From the NCBI GenBank assembly GCA_039812765.1, contig JBDIBF010000004.1, positions 1 to 64,000 of the forward strand: a DNA stretch of 64,000 bases, written 5' to 3'. The position numbers and the translations under genes are program-made. Of the stretch, positions 53,763-61,891 are shown piece after piece; within the stretch, counting starts at the first letter, position 1, and each line of letters begins with the position of its first letter. Below the pieces are notes generated by a model that was not told the DNA's origin, did no database searches, and saw only the letters and a list, made by a program, of their open reading frames with translations. This DNA is from JADJVL01 sp039812765 (GTDB lineage: Bacteria > Acidobacteriota > Holophagae > Holophagales > Holophagaceae).

Positions 53763-56690
53763 TCAGAAGCTGTATTTCACGCCGAACTGGAGCTGGCGCC
53801 GGTCGGTGGACCGCACCGGCGTGCCGTAGGGCGGCTGGACCGACGCGAGGTTGTTCTGGACCTCCAGCACGTCGCCCCGATTGAACAGGTTGAAGACCTC
53901 CAGCGTCGCCTCCAGCCGCGCCCCTCCGAGGCGGAAGCCGCGCCCGGCCCTGACGTCCAGGCGGCTCGCGGACGGGAGCGTCTCGGAATTGCGGCCCACG
54001 CCCTCCGGACGGTCCGAGGTGCCGTCGCCATCGTAGTTCCGGTCGTAGCCCGCGAGCCTGGTGTACGGCCGGCCCGAGGCCCACGTGGCGATCCAGCCGA
54101 GGGTCCAGTCCCGGGTCCAGGCGCTGGCGCGGTCCCCGCTCCGCCAGACGCCGCTGCACAGGAGCCGGTGCCGCTGGTCCTGCACGCTGGGCCCCCATTC
54201 GCTGCCCGGGTCGAAAGTATTCTGGGGGGTGAAGTCCGCGGTCCAGTCGATGAAGTTGTCCCGGGTGCGGCTGTGGGTGTAGCTGGCCTTCACCAGCAGG
54301 CGAGCGTCGGGCTTCCAGGTCCAGGCGAGGCTCTGGCTCCCGTGGCGGGTCTCCCCCGAGCCGTCGGCGCGGTTCAGGCTGCTGTAGCGCAGGTCGGGAC
54401 GACGCTGGACGGGTGCGGCGGAGACGGCGGGGTCCAGGTAGAGCACGTACGCGTTCACGTCCCGCACGTTCAGGAAACCGCGGCCGCGGGACTGGACGGC
54501 CTCGAGCACCACCTGGTGGGCCGGGGCCGGGTTCCACTCGAGGCCCGCGCTGGCCATGTCCATGCGGGGCATCGCCACGCCGCCGGGCACCACGAAGGTG
54601 GTGGGGCCCGCGGGGAGCGAGGCGTAGCGGCGGTTCTGGGCCACGCCGTCGGCGTTGGCCCAGGTGATCATCGGGCCCTGCAGCGGCGGGTCGATGAAGG
54701 TGCGGATGACGGTGCGCACGTCCGAGCCGTTGTACAGGCGGATCCCGTAGATCGGCCCCTGGTTCACGGGGCCGCTGTAGCGCCCCCAGCCGCCGTAGGC
54801 GCGCAGGTCGGGCGTCGCCTGCCAGCTCAGGTGGATGCGGGGCGAGACCAGGCTGGAGGTCCAGTCCCGGTTCACGCGGAAGTTGGCCGGGTAGTCGTGG
54901 CCGCCCAGGGGCGCACCGGCGGGGAGCTGCACCGGCCCTGCGCCCGGGATGGACGCCGCGGGCGGGTTCTGGAGGGCCTCGTAGTCCGGGGTGTCGGGGA
55001 AGGGCGGAAAGGCCTGGCGCTCCCACCGGAGCCCCGCGCGGACCAGCAGCGTGGGCGTGGTCTGCCACTCGTCCTGGAGGAAGGCCGCCTCGCTGCGGGA
55101 CGTGTAGGAGGCGCGGGCGTTCCCGTAGCTCTGCACGAAGGCCACGGGGAAGCCCGTGCCGCCGAAGGGGTTCGGGGCCGTGAAGGCGTCGAGGCTGGTG
55201 GGGAAGTAGAGGGGCACGCCGAAGGGACGGAGGTCCAGGGCCTGGAATCGGTACAGGCCCGAGAAGTTCTGGGGCACGGTGGCGGTGTTGTCCGCCTTCA
55301 ACAGGTCGAAGCCGGCCTTCAGGGTGTGTGCGCCCGCGAGGAGCGTGAGCGTGTCGGCGAGCTGCGTGTAGGAGACCGCGGAGGCCTGGTTCGAGAGGCG
55401 CTGGGTGCCGAAGGAGGCGGCGCCCAGGATCTCCACGAAGACGGTGCTGGCGGCGTCCAGGCTGTCCAAGGTGGAGGAGCGCCGGCTGTGCATGAGCTTC
55501 GCCTCGTTGACGAAGCGCTCGCCGACGTACTGGTGGCTCAGGGTCAGGGTGCGGTCGGCGGTGCGGCGCTCCGCGCCGGCGCTCTTCGCCACCAGGCCCC
55601 CCCAGCGGACGGCATTCCCGTCCTCCTCCCCGCTGTAGAGGTAGCGGACGGTGAAGCGGCTCGCCGCGCTCTGCACCCAGTCCACCCGGAGCAGGACGTT
55701 GAAGGCGGTCTCGTCGTAGGGCAGCTTGCCGGTCTCGAGACCGAAGCCGGCCGAGCGCACCGCGGAGGCCACCGCCGGGGTGATGGCGACCTCGTTCTCG
55801 TCGGTCTTCCGCAGGCGTTCGAAGGCGGCGAAGTAGAAGAGCCGGTCCTTGAGGATGGCCCCGCCCGCGGTCGCGCCGTATTGGTGGAGGTCCAGGTCGG
55901 GCCGGTCGGCGGCGAGGCGGCCGGGGCGCAGGAAATAGAAGGCCGAGCCTGAGAACGCGTTCGTCCCGCTCTTGGTCACCGTGTTCACGAGGCCGCCCAG
56001 GGCGCGGCCGTACTCCACGCCGTAGGCGCCGGTGATGACCTGGAACTCCTGCACGGCCTCCTGGCTGAGCCCCGAGCGGATGGCGCCGCCCCCCAGATCG
56101 TTGTTGTCCAGGCCGTCCAGCATGAAGTTGTTCTGCCGGGCGGGCATGCCGTTGACGCTCAGCTTCGAGCTTGGCGCGCCATCGTTGACGGGCGCGTTGC
56201 TGAGGGCCACGGCGGGGGTGGTGAGGGCGAAGTCGGAGAAGGATCGCCGGCTGATGGGCAGGTCCGGGATGAGCTCGGGGCCCACCACCGTCGCGGCCAT
56301 GGTGCGGGTGGGATCCACGAGCTCGCCGGGGGCGACCACCTCCACCCGCGCGCCGGCGTCCCCCAGCCGCGCGTCCACCTGGACGGTGGTGCCCACGGCG
56401 AGGTCGAGGGCCGGGGCCGTCCACTCGGCCCCACCCGCCGCGCGCACCTCCAGGCGGTAACGGCCGGGTGGCAGCAGCCGCAGCACATAGGCCCCGTCGG
56501 AGCCCGCGCGCGCCGTCCGGACCTCGCCGGTGCCCTCCCGCCGCAGCCGCACCTCCGCGCCCGCGGCCGGCCGTCCGCCCGCCGTGACGGAGCCCCGCAG
56601 ATCCGCCGACGTGGGCCCCGTGCTCTGGGCCGCAAGGGCCAGGGGCAGGGACGCGAGGAGCAGGGCTCGGCGGCGGGCGGGCAGGGTCAC
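53763..56690 (-). CDS. TonB-dependent outer-membrane receptor, Oar-like
   Basis: 975 residues. Signal peptide at 1-20 (RRRALLLASLPLALAAQ). Carboxypeptidase-regulatory-like Ig domain at about 25-110 (GSVTAGGRPAAGAEVRLRRE, GRYRLEVRAAGG). The plug domain at about 120-230 contains NNFMLDGLDNNDLGGG and GAYGVEYGRALGGLVNTVTK. The 22-strand barrel ends with the typical aromatic C-terminus QLQFGVKYSF. Acidobacteriota carry many such receptors. The ligand is unknown, perhaps oligosaccharide or peptide. GTG 56690 is used because it places the signal peptide at the N-terminus; the frame is open to 56975. Confidence 0.92.
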   Translation of the reverse strand: MTLPARRRALLLASLPLALAAQSTGPTSADLRGSVTAGGRPAAGAEVRLRREGTGEVRTARAGSDGAYVLRLLPPGRYRLEVRAAGGAEWTAPALDLAVGTTVQVDARLGDAGARVEVVAPGELVDPTRTMAATVVGPELIPDLPISRRSFSDFALTTPAVALSNAPVNDGAPSSKLSVNGMPARQNNFMLDGLDNNDLGGGAIRSGLSQEAVQEFQVITGAYGVEYGRALGGLVNTVTKSGTNAFSGSAFYFLRPGRLAADRPDLDLHQYGATAGGAILKDRLFYFAAFERLRKTDENEVAITPAVASAVRSAGFGLETGKLPYDETAFNVLLRVDWVQSAASRFTVRYLYSGEEDGNAVRWGGLVAKSAGAERRTADRTLTLSHQYVGERFVNEAKLMHSRRSSTLDSLDAASTVFVEILGAASFGTQRLSNQASAVSYTQLADTLTLLAGAHTLKAGFDLLKADNTATVPQNFSGLYRFQALDLRPFGVPLYFPTSLDAFTAPNPFGGTGFPVAFVQSYGNARASYTSRSEAAFLQDEWQTTPTLLVRAGLRWERQAFPPFPDTPDYEALQNPPAASIPGAGPVQLPAGAPLGGHDYPANFRVNRDWTSSLVSPRIHLSWQATPDLRAYGGWGRYSGPVNQGPIYGIRLYNGSDVRTVIRTFIDPPLQGPMITWANADGVAQNRRYASLPAGPTTFVVPGGVAMPRMDMASAGLEWNPAPAHQVVLEAVQSRGRGFLNVRDVNAYVLYLDPAVSAAPVQRRPDLRYSSLNRADGSGETRHGSQSLAWTWKPDARLLVKASYTHSRTRDNFIDWTADFTPQNTFDPGSEWGPSVQDQRHRLLCSGVWRSGDRASAWTRDWTLGWIATWASGRPYTRLAGYDRNYDGDGTSDRPEGVGRNSETLPSASRLDVRAGRGFRLGGARLEATLEVFNLFNRGDVLEVQNNLASVQPPYGTPVRSTDRRQLQFGVKYSF

Positions 56691-56805
56691 GGAGGCCTCG
56701 GAGGTTGGCGTCCGTTGTACCACGGGCGCCGGGGTGGGCTCCGGGACGGGGGGCTGGCCCCGGGTGGGCGGCGCGCCTAGGCTGGGTTCCCGTCCCGGAG
56801 GTTCC

Positions 56806-57693
56806 ATGCCCCGCCTCTCGTCAGGCCTTCTCCTCGCCGTCTTCTCCTGCGCCGCCCTGCCCTGCGCCGCCCAGCCGGCCGCCCCGGCCGTGCGCGGCGG
56901 CATGCTGGTCTCCACGGCCTGGCTCGCCGCCCACGCCAAGGACCCGGACCTGGTGCTGCTCCACGTGGCGGACACCTTCGCGGACTACCGGCGGGGCCAC
57001 ATCCCGGGCGCGCGCTTCCTGGCCACGGGGAAGTTCATCGACAACGCCGGGAAGCTGGGCTCCGAGCTGCCGCCGGTGGAGGCCCTGGCGAAGGCCTTCG
57101 GCGACCTCGGCGTGACCGCGAAGAGCCGGGTGGTGGTCTACACGACGGCCTGGCCGCCCACCGCCGCCCGGGCCTGGTTCACCCTCGACGCCCTGGGCCT
57201 GGGGGACCGCGCCGCCCTGCTGGACGGCGGCGTGGAGCAGTGGCTGGCGGAGGACCGCCCGGTCACCCAGGCCCTGCCCCCCTTCGCGCCGGCGGCGCTC
57301 GTGCCCCGGCCGAAGCTGGAGGCCCGCGCCACCCTCGAGGACGTCCGCAAGGCCCTGGACGCGCCCGGCGGCCCCGCCTGCCGGATGGTGGACTCCCGGC
57401 CCGCCTCGCGCTTCCAGGCTGGCCACCTCGCCGGCGCCGCGACCCTCTACTGGAAGGACACCCTAGAGAGCGACGAGCATCCCGTGCTGCTGCCGGTGGA
57501 GAAGCTGCGCGCCCTCCTCGCCGCCAAGGGCCTGCTCCCCGACCGCAAGGCCATCACCTACTGCGAAGTCGGCCTCCAGGCCTCCCACGGCTACTTCCTG
57601 CTGAAGTACCTCGGCTATGACGCGGCGATGTACGACGGAAGCTACCAGGAGTGGAGCGCGGCGAAACTGCCAGTGGTGGCGGGGGAGAAGTAG
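56806..57693 (+). CDS. Secreted two-domain sulfurtransferase (rhodanese)
   Basis: 295 residues. Signal peptide at 1-22 (SSGLLLAVFSCAALPCAAQ). Two rhodanese domains: the first (about 30-150) has lost the catalytic Cys (loop reads VYTTAWPPTAAR), and the second (about 165-290) keeps it in ITYCEVGLQASHGYFLL at about residue 252. This is the standard layout of thiosulfate/3-mercaptopyruvate sulfurtransferases, here exported. The CRxxxR-type loop is replaced by CEVGLQ, so sulfur donor specificity is open. Divergent from the TonB receptor (115 bp). Confidence 0.9.
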   Translation: MPRLSSGLLLAVFSCAALPCAAQPAAPAVRGGMLVSTAWLAAHAKDPDLVLLHVADTFADYRRGHIPGARFLATGKFIDNAGKLGSELPPVEALAKAFGDLGVTAKSRVVVYTTAWPPTAARAWFTLDALGLGDRAALLDGGVEQWLAEDRPVTQALPPFAPAALVPRPKLEARATLEDVRKALDAPGGPACRMVDSRPASRFQAGHLAGAATLYWKDTLESDEHPVLLPVEKLRALLAAKGLLPDRKAITYCEVGLQASHGYFLLKYLGYDAAMYDGSYQEWSAAKLPVVAGEK

Positions 57694-57706
57694 AACCCGA
57701 ATAGAC

Positions 57707-57766
57707 AAGGGGGACCCGTCGGATCCCCCTTCCTGGTGGTCTCTCAGGGACTCGAACCCTGGACCC
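57707..57766 (-). repeat. Truncated duplicate of the tRNA-Lys 3' end plus terminator
   Basis: 60 bases repeated with a single mismatch at 57894-57953. The part 57734-57766 is the last 33 bases of tRNA-Lys (variable-loop end, T-arm, acceptor strand, CCA). 57707-57731 is the same terminator hairpin. The 5' part of the tRNA is absent: the sequence before it (57767-57893) does not fold into D- and anticodon arms of a Lys tRNA. Non-functional relic. Confidence 0.85.
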
Positions 57767-57893
57767 AACCGCCCGAAGCGGGTCGCGGAGCGCGCGTGAG
57801 CGCGGCGCAGCGGGGCCCCGCCGGGAGGTTGCAACCGTGCGGTGCCGTGGCTCATGCGCTGCAGACGGGGCCATGCGGAACGCCGGAACGGAA

Positions 57894-57918
57894 AAGGGGG
57901 ACCCATCGGATCCCCCTT
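57894..57918 (-). terminator. Intrinsic terminator of tRNA-Lys
   Basis: On the - strand AAGGGGGA ... TCCCCCTT pairs around a short loop and is followed by a short T-run (TTTTCC). It starts 2 bases after the tRNA CCA end. A second copy stands at 57707-57731, where the T-run is broken. Confidence 0.75.
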
Positions 57919-57920
57919 CC

Positions 57921-57997
57921 TGGTGGTCTCTCAGGGACTCGAACCCTGGACCCGCTGATTAAGAGTCAGCTGCTCTAACCAACTGAGCTAAGAGACC
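57921..57997 (-). tRNA. tRNA-Lys (anticodon CTT)
   Basis: 77 bases including an encoded CCA. The acceptor stem GGTCTCT pairs with AGAGACC. The D-arm is GCTC/GAGC with AGTTGGTTA loop. The anticodon arm is GCTGA-CTCTTAA-TCAGC, anticodon CTT (reads AAG). The T-arm is CAGGG-TTCGAGT-CCCTG. All stems are perfect. Discriminator base A. Confidence 0.97.
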
Positions 57998-58004
57998 GTC
58001 GAAC

Positions 58005-58032
58005 AGTGTACCTAAATCCCGGCGCCCCGCAA
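58005..58032 (-). promoter_or_regulatory. Probable sigma-70 promoter of tRNA-Lys
   Basis: On the - strand TTGCGG (58032-58027), 16-base spacer, TACACT (58010-58005), 7 bases before the tRNA 5' end. Spacing and the position of the -10 box suit initiation a few bases before or at the mature 5' end. Confidence 0.55.
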
Positions 58033-58070
58033 GGGTTTTTCTGGCTGCGGAACGGCTCCGGGCCTGCGTC

Positions 58071-59075
58071 TCAGTACCCCGGCATCTTCATGGCCTCGCG
58101 CACCTCGCCCATGGTCCGGGCGGCCACGGTCCGGGCCCGGGCGCTGCCATCGTGGAGCACCTGGCGGAGCGCGTCGGGGCGGGCCAGCTTCTCCTCGATG
58201 ACCTGCCGCACGGGCTCGGTGCGGGCGGTGACGGCCTCCGCCACCTTCTTCTTGCAGTCGAAGCAGCCGATGCCGGCGCGGCGGCACTCGACGTTCACCA
58301 TCTCCACGGTCTCCGGGCTCGAGAAGAGCTTGTGGAACTCGAAGACCGGGCAGATGTCGGGGTTGCCGGGATCGGTGCGCTTCACGCGGGCGGGGTCGCT
58401 CGCCATCTCGCGGGTGCACTTGTGGAGGATCTGCTCCGGCGTGTCGCGGAGGTAGATGCAGTTCCCGTAGCTCTTCGACATCTTCTTGCCGTCGAGCCCG
58501 GGCACCTTGGGCGTCTTCGTCAGCACCGCCTGGGGCTCGGGGAAGACCTCGCGCTGGAAGAGGAAGTGGAAGCGCCGGGCGACCTCGCGGGTCAACTCCA
58601 GGTGGAAGAGCTGGTCCTCCCCCACGGGCACCTTGTGGGCCTTGTAGATCAGGATGTCCGCCGCCTGCAGCAGCGGGTAGCCCAGGAAGCCATAGCTGCC
58701 GAGGTCGGCCGAGGCGTTCTGGAGCTTCTCCTTGTAGGTGGGCACGCGCTCCAGCCAGGAGAGCGGCGTGATCATGCTGAAGAGCAGGTGCAGCTCCGCG
58801 TGCTCCTTCACCAGGCTCTGCACGAAGATCGTCGCCTTTTCCGGATCCAGCCCGGCGGCGAGGTAGGTCGCCGTCAGCTCCTCCGTCGCCGGCCCGATCT
58901 CGTCCACGCTCTCGTACTTCGACGTCAGCGCGTGCCAGTCCGCGATCATGTAGAAGGCCTCGCCCTCCCCCTGCAGCCGCGTGAAGTTGTCGAGGGCCCC
59001 GATGAGGTGGCCGATGTGCTGGGAGCCCGAGGGCTGGATGCCGCTCAGGATTCGGGATTCGGGAACACGCTGCAT
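58071..59075 (-). CDS. trpS: Tryptophanyl-tRNA synthetase
   Basis: 334-residue class I synthetase. HIGH-equivalent GSQHIGHLIGAL near residue 17, substrate-pocket YPLLQAADILIYKAH near 130, and KMSKS loop KKMSKSYGN near 198. A CFDCKKK segment near 285 could suggest a metal-binding turn but is not a cluster. Length is normal. It starts 2 bases after the M50 protease gene stop, so the two share a transcript. Confidence 0.96.
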   Translation of the reverse strand: MQRVPESRILSGIQPSGSQHIGHLIGALDNFTRLQGEGEAFYMIADWHALTSKYESVDEIGPATEELTATYLAAGLDPEKATIFVQSLVKEHAELHLLFSMITPLSWLERVPTYKEKLQNASADLGSYGFLGYPLLQAADILIYKAHKVPVGEDQLFHLELTREVARRFHFLFQREVFPEPQAVLTKTPKVPGLDGKKMSKSYGNCIYLRDTPEQILHKCTREMASDPARVKRTDPGNPDICPVFEFHKLFSSPETVEMVNVECRRAGIGCFDCKKKVAEAVTARTEPVRQVIEEKLARPDALRQVLHDGSARARTVAARTMGEVREAMKMPGY

Positions 59076-59077
59076 GG

Positions 59078-59824
59078 TCAGAGTCCGAGAAGGAGGCGCG
59101 CCACCGGGAAGATCCCGTAGCCGATGACGAGGCTGAAGAGGGGGCCGAGGATGTAGCGGGCGCCCCCGGTGAAGACGAGGATCATGAGGATGATGCCCAT
59201 CGGGGCGCGGTACTTCTCGAAGGTGTCGGCCATCCGCCGGGGCAGGAGGCCGATGAGCACGCCGGCGCCGTCGAGGGGGCCCACGGGGAGCAGGTTGAAG
59301 AGGGCGAGGCCGATGTTCAGGAGGATGAGGGTGCCCCCGAAGGAGAGCAGGAGCTGGGCCGCGGGCTCGCTGACCCGGGTCGACACCGCCTCGTAGCCCC
59401 GCAGCCCCGCCATGAAGAGCGAGGCGCGCCCCTCGGCGTCGGGGACCAGGACCCGGAGAGAGAGGCACATCAGGGTGAGGAAGAGGAAGCTCAGGATCAG
59501 GTTCGAGATCGGACCGGCGCTGCTGACGATGGCTCCGCCGCCGCGGACCGTCCACTTCCGGTCGAAGTTCAGCGGGTTGTATGGCACCGGCTTCGCCCAT
59601 CCGATCATGGGGATGCCCGTGGACATGCCGATGAGCGGGAACAGGAAGGTCCCGATGGGGTCCATGTGGACCAGCGGGTTGAGGGACATGCGCCCCAGGC
59701 GCTTGGCGGTGTCGTCGCCGAGCCAGTAGGCCGAGGTGGCGTGGCTGGCCTCGTGCACGCAGAGCGAGAAGAGGAGGGCCGTGTAGCCGATGAGCAGGCC
59801 GGAGAGGGAGAAGTTCTCGAACAT
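59078..59824 (-). CDS. Site-2-type M50 zinc metalloprotease
   Basis: 248 residues, five or six membrane segments. The zinc motif HEASH is at about residue 24 in SLCVHEASHATSA, with the third ligand Asp in NLLPVGPLDGAGV near 190. It belongs to the short YwhC/Rv-type S2P group without a PDZ domain. The position directly upstream of trpS is a common arrangement for this family. Substrate unknown. Confidence 0.92.
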   Translation of the reverse strand: MFENFSLSGLLIGYTALLFSLCVHEASHATSAYWLGDDTAKRLGRMSLNPLVHMDPIGTFLFPLIGMSTGIPMIGWAKPVPYNPLNFDRKWTVRGGGAIVSSAGPISNLILSFLFLTLMCLSLRVLVPDAEGRASLFMAGLRGYEAVSTRVSEPAAQLLLSFGGTLILLNIGLALFNLLPVGPLDGAGVLIGLLPRRMADTFEKYRAPMGIILMILVFTGGARYILGPLFSLVIGYGIFPVARLLLGL

Positions 59825-59840
59825 CAGAGGGGCCGCGGCA

Positions 59841-61088
59841 TCAGATGACGATCTTCTCGTGCACCAGCGCCCCCTCGGCGAAGCGGCTCCAGCGCAGGGG
59901 CGTGCAATCCACCGTCTGGTACTTGCCCGTCAGGATCAGCTCGGCCAGCGCGATGCCCACCGCCGGGCTCTCCATGGCGCCGTGGCCGCTGTAGCCGACC
60001 TGGAGCAGCAGGCCGGGGTGGTTCCCGTGCCAGCCGATGATCGCGTTGTGGTCCGCCGAGTTGGTGTCGTAGAGGCCGCCCCAGCCGGACTTGAGCTTGC
60101 ACACCTCGGTGCCGGGAATGCGCTCCTGCATGGGCAGGTTCACCTCGTCCCGGTAGTAGTCCGGCTCCAGCGTCGTGTCGAAGCTGTCGGGCTCGTCCTT
60201 GCGGGCCTTGCCGATCATGAGGTTGCCCGCCTCGTGCTTGAAGTAGATGCCCTGGTCGATGATGGTGAGCGGGATCTCCTTCCAGCGCGCGTCCTCGTTC
60301 GGATGGCCCGGGAAGTCGGTGATGAACATCATCCGCTTCTGGCTGATCACCGGGCAGAGGTCGGCGTCGGGCAGGCCGCTGCGCCTGAGCAGCTCGTTGA
60401 TCCAGGGGCCCGTGCAGCAGGCGACGATCCCGGCCTCGACCGTCTCCTCGGTCCCGTCCGCGTCCTTCAGGACCACGCCGCTCGCCCGGGCGCCGTCGAA
60501 GGTGACCTTCAGCACCTCGGTGTTGAGCTGCAGCACCGGCTTCGCCTTGAAGTCGCTCATGGCCCGCTCGAAGTAGCCCACCGCCGCCTGGCTGGGGTCG
60601 AAGCTCCCGCAGTCCCGGCCCAGCACGCCGCCCACGATGGGCTCGAAGCCCAGGAAGTCCCGGACCTCCTCGTCCATGTGGTCCACGCCGCACTTCATGC
60701 CCGGGATGCGGGCCTCGATCTGCTCCGGCGTGAGCAGTTCGAAGTTCACCCCGTTGCGGGACCAGATCTCGGCGGCCTGGGGGATCTTCTCCCAGGCCTT
60801 CGCGTAGTAGGTGAAGAGGTACCCGCAGGGGTCGTAGCCGCAGGGCACGCCCATGTCGTCCTGGAAGCGCCTCAGGATGCCGATGGCCTTGGTGCAGAGC
60901 TGCTGGTTGATCTCCGTGGTCCACAGGTTCCGGAAGCCGCCGGCGCTGAAGGCCGTGGGCCCGAAGGCGATCTTGTCGCCCCGCTCGACCACCAGGATGG
61001 AGCCCGTGAAGCCCAGCTTGAGCAGGTTGTAGACCAGCGAGCCCGCCGAGATGCCGGCGCCCACCACCACCAGGTCGAACTTCCGCAC
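59841..61088 (-). CDS. FAD-dependent oxidoreductase (DAO family)
   Basis: 415 residues. The FAD dinucleotide loop VVVGAGISAGSLVYNLL is at the N-terminus, followed by VVERGDK. The C-terminal FAD contact is GYSGHGAMESPAVG. The loop GAGISA lacks the third Gly of GxGxxG (Ser-Ala instead), a variant seen in DAO proteins. Likely an amino-acid or sarcosine-type oxidase. Substrate is not deducible. 16 bp upstream of the M50 gene, same strand. Confidence 0.85.
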   Translation of the reverse strand: MRKFDLVVVGAGISAGSLVYNLLKLGFTGSILVVERGDKIAFGPTAFSAGGFRNLWTTEINQQLCTKAIGILRRFQDDMGVPCGYDPCGYLFTYYAKAWEKIPQAAEIWSRNGVNFELLTPEQIEARIPGMKCGVDHMDEEVRDFLGFEPIVGGVLGRDCGSFDPSQAAVGYFERAMSDFKAKPVLQLNTEVLKVTFDGARASGVVLKDADGTEETVEAGIVACCTGPWINELLRRSGLPDADLCPVISQKRMMFITDFPGHPNEDARWKEIPLTIIDQGIYFKHEAGNLMIGKARKDEPDSFDTTLEPDYYRDEVNLPMQERIPGTEVCKLKSGWGGLYDTNSADHNAIIGWHGNHPGLLLQVGYSGHGAMESPAVGIALAELILTGKYQTVDCTPLRWSRFAEGALVHEKIVI

Positions 61089-61181
61089 AGGCCCTCCGCG
61101 GCGCGAAGACTCCAGCTTACCCGTGGTCCGGGAGGCCCGCCAGGGCGCGGATTTGCTGGGCCCGCGCCCCGGCGCGCCCGC

Positions 61182-61706
61182 TCAGCGCGACAGCACCGGC
61201 AGGTAGGCGGTCCAGGGGCCCACCTCCTCCCGGTACCGCTTCGCCATCACCCGCGCCGCCTGGGCCACGTGGCCGAGGTCGTGGACCGCCCAGGTGGCCA
61301 GGAGCTGCCGCAGCGTCACGGGTCCGAAGGCGGGATGGCGCCCCCGCCGCCCCAGGTCCGCCGCCGCCAGGCCCGCGGCGTCCAGGGCGGCCAGGCTCGC
61401 CGCGCGCTCGGCCTCGAAGGTCCCCAGCAGGCGCTCCAGGGGCCACGTGCGGGCTTCGTCCTGGAACCCGTCCCGCTGGAAGGGCGGGAAGGCCTCCCCC
61501 TCGCCGACGTCCAGGATCATGCGCAGCCGAGGGATCCAGTCCGTGCGCTCGCCGTGGATGAGGTGGGCCAGCACGTCCCGGGGCGAATAGGTCCCCGGCC
61601 CTTCGTCGCAGGCCAGCCATCCGTCCGGAAGGCCCTCGAACCACGCCCGGAAGAGACCTGGTGTGCGGGCGAGGATGGCACGGGATTCCAGCAGGTCGAA
61701 GGTCAT
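61182..61706 (-). CDS. DinB-like four-helix-bundle protein
   Basis: 174 residues, DinB_2/YfiT-type. Metal-ligand histidines fit the spacing: HLIHGERTDWIPR near residue 48, and HDLGHVAQAARVM near 142. Members are metal-dependent hydrolases or thiol transferases, including bacillithiol S-transferases. Since this genome has bacillithiol genes, a BstA-like role is possible but unproven. Confidence 0.85.
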   Translation of the reverse strand: MTFDLLESRAILARTPGLFRAWFEGLPDGWLACDEGPGTYSPRDVLAHLIHGERTDWIPRLRMILDVGEGEAFPPFQRDGFQDEARTWPLERLLGTFEAERAASLAALDAAGLAAADLGRRGRHPAFGPVTLRQLLATWAVHDLGHVAQAARVMAKRYREEVGPWTAYLPVLSR

Positions 61707-61790
61707 GGCGTCCTCCCGGAACCCAGGGTGGCCCTGCCGCGCCCGGCCTGCCAGGACCGCCCTCGCCCTCCACAGACCACCGGCCTCAGG

Positions 61791-61891
61791 ACCCAGCCCG
61801 ACAGGGCCGCATCCCGGCCCGACAGGGCCGCATCCCAGCCCGACAGGGCCGCAACCCAGCCCGCCAGGGCCGCAACCTAGCCCGCCAGGGC
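61791..61891. repeat. Five 21-bp tandem repeats at the 3' end of the CtlX gene
   Basis: Unit close to ATCCCAGCCCGACAGGGCC plus GC, five copies in direct contact; sequence drifts from the GACAGG to the CCAGGG version. The last copy overlaps the end of the CtlX-like coding region: its stop codon TAG (61877-61879) lies in the repeat. Each unit contains GCCC-GACA-GGGC, so each can form a small hairpin. The 170-bp gap to the DinB gene holds nothing else. Confidence 0.85.

Noticed and set aside
57734..57766. Second tRNA gene
   Set aside because: Only the T-arm, acceptor 3' strand and CCA exist; no D- or anticodon arm can be formed upstream.
61791..61891. CRISPR-like array
   Set aside because: Units are directly adjacent with no spacers; it is a simple tandem repeat and no cas genes are near.
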